A stretch of DNA of 7,340 nucleotides from a bacterium (GTDB lineage: Bacteria; Thermosulfidibacterota; Thermosulfidibacteria; Thermosulfidibacterales; JALWSI01). Where the stretch lies: positions 1 through 7,340 of the forward strand of contig JALWSI010000077.1 of the NCBI GenBank assembly GCA_027080315.1, read 5' to 3'. The notes beneath the pieces are model-generated. The model saw only the letters and a program-made list of their open reading frames with translations. It was not told where the DNA came from and searched no databases. The translations under genes and the position numbers were made by a program. Shown piece after piece: positions 5,983 through 7,340 of the stretch. Each line of letters starts with the position of its first letter. Positions within the stretch are counted from its first letter, which is position 1.

Positions 5983-6789
5983 ATGGTGAGGAGAGGAAGA
6001 CTGCTGTTTATGGTGGGGCTGGTTGCAGCCCTCTGCATGGTTGGGGGAAGCGCTTTTTCTGCAGACTCTACAGATGCAAAGAGGGAGATCTTGGCCATGG
6101 CAAACAAACTGGCCAAGGCCAAAAAGTTCAGTGTCACTATGCTTATGGGGTACGACGTGGTGCAGAAATCGGGAGAAAAGATTGAGTTCGGAGAGATTCG
6201 CAAGGTGATTATTGATCGTCCCCACTACCTTCGAGTTGACGTAAAGAGGAGCGACGGCCACAAAGGAGGCGCCATCTTCAACGGAAAAACCTTCACCCAG
6301 TTCAGCCTAACCGACAAGGTGTACGCGGTGATGGATCTTCCTGACTGGTTAGACAGCACAGATGAGATGATCAGATTTGCCGTTGCCGAGATGGATGTAA
6401 GAATACCCCTTGCAAGGATGTTGGTGACAGACCTGCCCAAAGAGATTGAGAGGCTCACCAAAGAGTACCTATTTGTGGAGAAGGACGTGCTAGGTCCCTT
6501 TCCCACAAACCATGTGGCAGGGCGTACCGACGACGTTGACTATCAGGTGTGGATAGGCAAAGACAAACTGCCATACCGCATAGTGATCACCTACAAAAAC
6601 GAACCGGGACAACCCCAATTCTGGGCCAACTTCAGCCAATGGAGCTTCAACCCCAAAACCTCCAAGGCCACCTTCACCTTCACTCCCCCTGAAGACTTTG
6701 AGAAGATTCCCTTTGTGATACCTGTGAAAAGAACCGACGTTGCAGGTGAAAACAAGGCCGAAGAGGCCAAAAAGAGCAACAAGAAGTAA
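5983..6789 (+). CDS. Exported DUF2092 family protein
   Basis: This is a 268-residue periplasmic or exported protein. A classical signal peptide (MVRRGR, hydrophobic 7-22) ends at about SAFS-A (residues 23-27). The mature part matches what I know of DUF2092: KFSVTMLMGYDVV near 48-60, RPHYLRVDVKR (79-89), FNGKTFTQFS (99-108), KVYAVMDLP (112-120), DVDYQVWIGKDKLPYRIVITY (184-204) with the conserved Q-V-W-I, then EPGQPQF and FTFTPPEDF (231-239). DUF2092 proteins are predicted to adopt a LolA/LolB-like lipid-cradle fold; their function is not established, and binding a lipid or other hydrophobic ligand is inference. The last 20 residues are a Lys/Glu-rich polar tail (GENKAEEAKKSNKK). The next gene begins 14 nt downstream with its Shine-Dalgarno on this gene's stop codon, so the pair is likely an operon under the promoter at 5923-5950. 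Confidence 0.85.
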   Translation: MVRRGRLLFMVGLVAALCMVGGSAFSADSTDAKREILAMANKLAKAKKFSVTMLMGYDVVQKSGEKIEFGEIRKVIIDRPHYLRVDVKRSDGHKGGAIFNGKTFTQFSLTDKVYAVMDLPDWLDSTDEMIRFAVAEMDVRIPLARMLVTDLPKEIERLTKEYLFVEKDVLGPFPTNHVAGRTDDVDYQVWIGKDKLPYRIVITYKNEPGQPQFWANFSQWSFNPKTSKATFTFTPPEDFEKIPFVIPVKRTDVAGENKAEEAKKSNKK

Positions 6790-6794
6790 GGAGG
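6789..6794 (+). promoter_or_regulatory. Shine-Dalgarno AGGAGG overlapping the DUF2092 stop codon
   Basis: The first A of AGGAGG is the last base of the TAA stop (6787-6789) of the DUF2092 gene. Nine bases then lead to ATG 6804. This strong site fixes the start of the repeat protein and implies tightly linked translation of the two genes. It also argues against the overlapping plus-strand frame that begins at 6901, which has no such site. Confidence 0.75.
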
Positions 6795-6803
6795 TCTTTT
6801 AAG

Positions 6804-7340
6804 ATGAACATTAGAAGAACAGCGGCATTATTAAGCATATTAGCTTTCTTAGGCATCCTCTTTTTAGACGGAGCAGCATTGGCAAGGGGCCGAGGAAGAG
6901 GTGGGGGCGGAAGAGCAAGAGCCAGTCGTCCCAGCAGAAGCTTCTCAAGATCTGGACCAGCAAGCAGGGGCTCTTTCTCTTCCAGAAGAAGTAGACCCTC
7001 CCCTCGTAGAACCACCCGTCCCACCACATCAAGAAGAACCCGCCCCACAACCACAAGACGTACAAGACCAACCAACACCAACAGGCGCACCCGTCCGGCA
7101 ACCAACCGTCAGCAGAGAAAAGAGCAAGCCAAGAACAGGTACAACCGCAGAGGCGAAAGGAGAAAGGACAGGGCAGCAGAGGGCTCAAGCAGACGTCAGC
7201 AGGCTCAGGATAGCATAAGTGACAGGCAAGAAAAACGCCAGGAGTTCATAAAAGACCTTCAAGACGATAGGCAGGACTTCATTGAAGATATGCACGACGA
7301 CCATTGGGATCACTATCACCGCCACTATTATTACGGAAGC
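6804..7340 (+). CDS. Partial secreted Arg/Thr/Pro-rich repeat protein with charged coiled-coil-like and His/Tyr-rich region
   Basis: The frame is open from ATG 6804 to the right edge (179 codons) with no stop in view. It begins with a signal peptide: MNIRR, hydrophobic 7-21, then the site A-L-A at 25-27. Residues 28-67 are a Gly/Arg/Ser-rich stretch. Residues 68-101 hold four imperfect copies of RRTRPTTT. Residues 102-139 are basic and Gln-rich. Residues 145-166 contain two 11-residue units (RQEFIKDLQDD, then RQDFIEDMHDD), probably helical. Residues 164-177 are His/Tyr-rich (HDDHWDHYHRHYYY). I recognise no named domain. From memory, low-complexity secreted proteins of this general build occur beside DUF2092 genes in other bacteria, but I cannot verify that here. 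Possible roles are binding an anionic surface polymer or a metal; both are inference. Arg is almost all AGA/AGG early in the gene. The partner is the DUF2092 gene 14 nt upstream. Confidence 0.8.
   Translation, partial: MNIRRTAALLSILAFLGILFLDGAALARGRGRGGGGRARASRPSRSFSRSGPASRGSFSSRRSRPSPRRTTRPTTSRRTRPTTTRRTRPTNTNRRTRPATNRQQRKEQAKNRYNRRGERRKDRAAEGSSRRQQAQDSISDRQEKRQEFIKDLQDDRQDFIEDMHDDHWDHYHRHYYYGS
7005..7106 (+). repeat. Four imperfect protein-level repeats of RRTRPTTT
   Basis: Residues 68-101 of the repeat protein read RRTTRPTTS, RRTRPTTT, RRTRPTNTN and RRTRPATN. The DNA copies use different synonymous codons (for example the first two Arg residues appear as CGT AGA, AGA AGA, AGA CGT and AGG CGC), so the similarity is stronger in protein than in DNA. 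Confidence 0.75.
7236..7301 (+). repeat. Tandem 11-residue repeat RQ(E/D)FI(K/E)D(L/M)(Q/H)DD
   Basis: Two adjacent units occupy residues 145-155 and 156-166 of the repeat protein. Seven of eleven positions are identical, and the four differences are mostly similar residues (E/D, K/E, L/M, Q/H). An 11-residue period with hydrophobic residues at fixed places suits a helix or right-handed coiled coil; this structural reading is inference. Confidence 0.7.

Noticed and set aside
6680-7188. Two long minus-strand frames opposite the repeat-protein gene
   Set aside because: Their Leu/Val/Gly-rich and Cys/Trp-rich products arise from the complement of AGA/ACC/CCC-rich DNA. There is no start signal or recognisable domain, and they cover the well-supported DUF2092/repeat-protein junction.
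6901-7218. A plus-strand frame giving an acidic Pro/Glu/Gln-rich 105-residue product
   Set aside because: It overlaps the repeat-protein gene in another frame. It has no Shine-Dalgarno or signal peptide, and its composition is what the low-complexity Arg-codon DNA gives when shifted. The frame from 6804 has a strong start and a signal peptide.

Overview
This 7.3-kb window looks like an ordinary bacterial chromosomal segment dominated by cell-envelope genes. I see no RNA genes, insertion sequences, phage genes or CRISPR. Arginine is written mostly as AGA/AGG, Ile ATA codons are common and coding strands are purine-rich. Together with an NtrB-type histidine kinase and a DUF2092 protein, this hints at a thermophilic or Desulfobacterota-like Gram-negative bacterium. 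That placement is inference only.

Layout. (1) 1-160, minus: the first 53 codons of a membrane glycosyltransferase of the ArnT/PMT (GT39-like) type, running off the left edge. (2) 161-374: divergent intergenic region. (3) 375-2048, plus: a complete two-transmembrane sensor histidine kinase (periplasmic Cache-like sensor, HAMP, HisKA, HATPase_c) with no response regulator in view. (4) 1958-3622, minus: a full-length ArnT-like glycosyltransferase whose 3' end runs 91 nt antisense into the kinase gene. (5) 3613-4443 (or to 4518), minus: an isoprenylcysteine-carboxyl-methyltransferase-like integral membrane methyltransferase with an extra C-terminal membrane region. It lies upstream of (4) and overlaps it by 10 nt, so the two form an operon. 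(6) 4444-4782: divergent intergenic region. (7) 4783-5865, plus: a secreted or membrane-anchored calcineurin-like metallophosphoesterase. (8) 5866-5982: AT-rich gap with a good candidate sigma-70 promoter. (9) 5983-6789, plus: an exported DUF2092 protein. (10) 6804-7340, plus: the start of a secreted Arg/Thr/Pro-rich repeat protein that is still open at the right edge.

How they may work together. Almost every product is predicted to act in or outside the inner membrane: two lipid-linked-sugar transferases, a membrane methyltransferase, a periplasmic phosphoesterase, a LolA-fold-like periplasmic protein and a secreted basic protein. An envelope lipid or glycan modification theme is plausible but not proven. 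The DUF2092/repeat-protein pair is clearly one transcription unit: the second gene's Shine-Dalgarno overlaps the first gene's stop codon. It is the least characterised part of the window. The two divergent intergenic regions share several short exact words, which could mean common regulation of the kinase and the glycosyltransferase operons, or could be chance.
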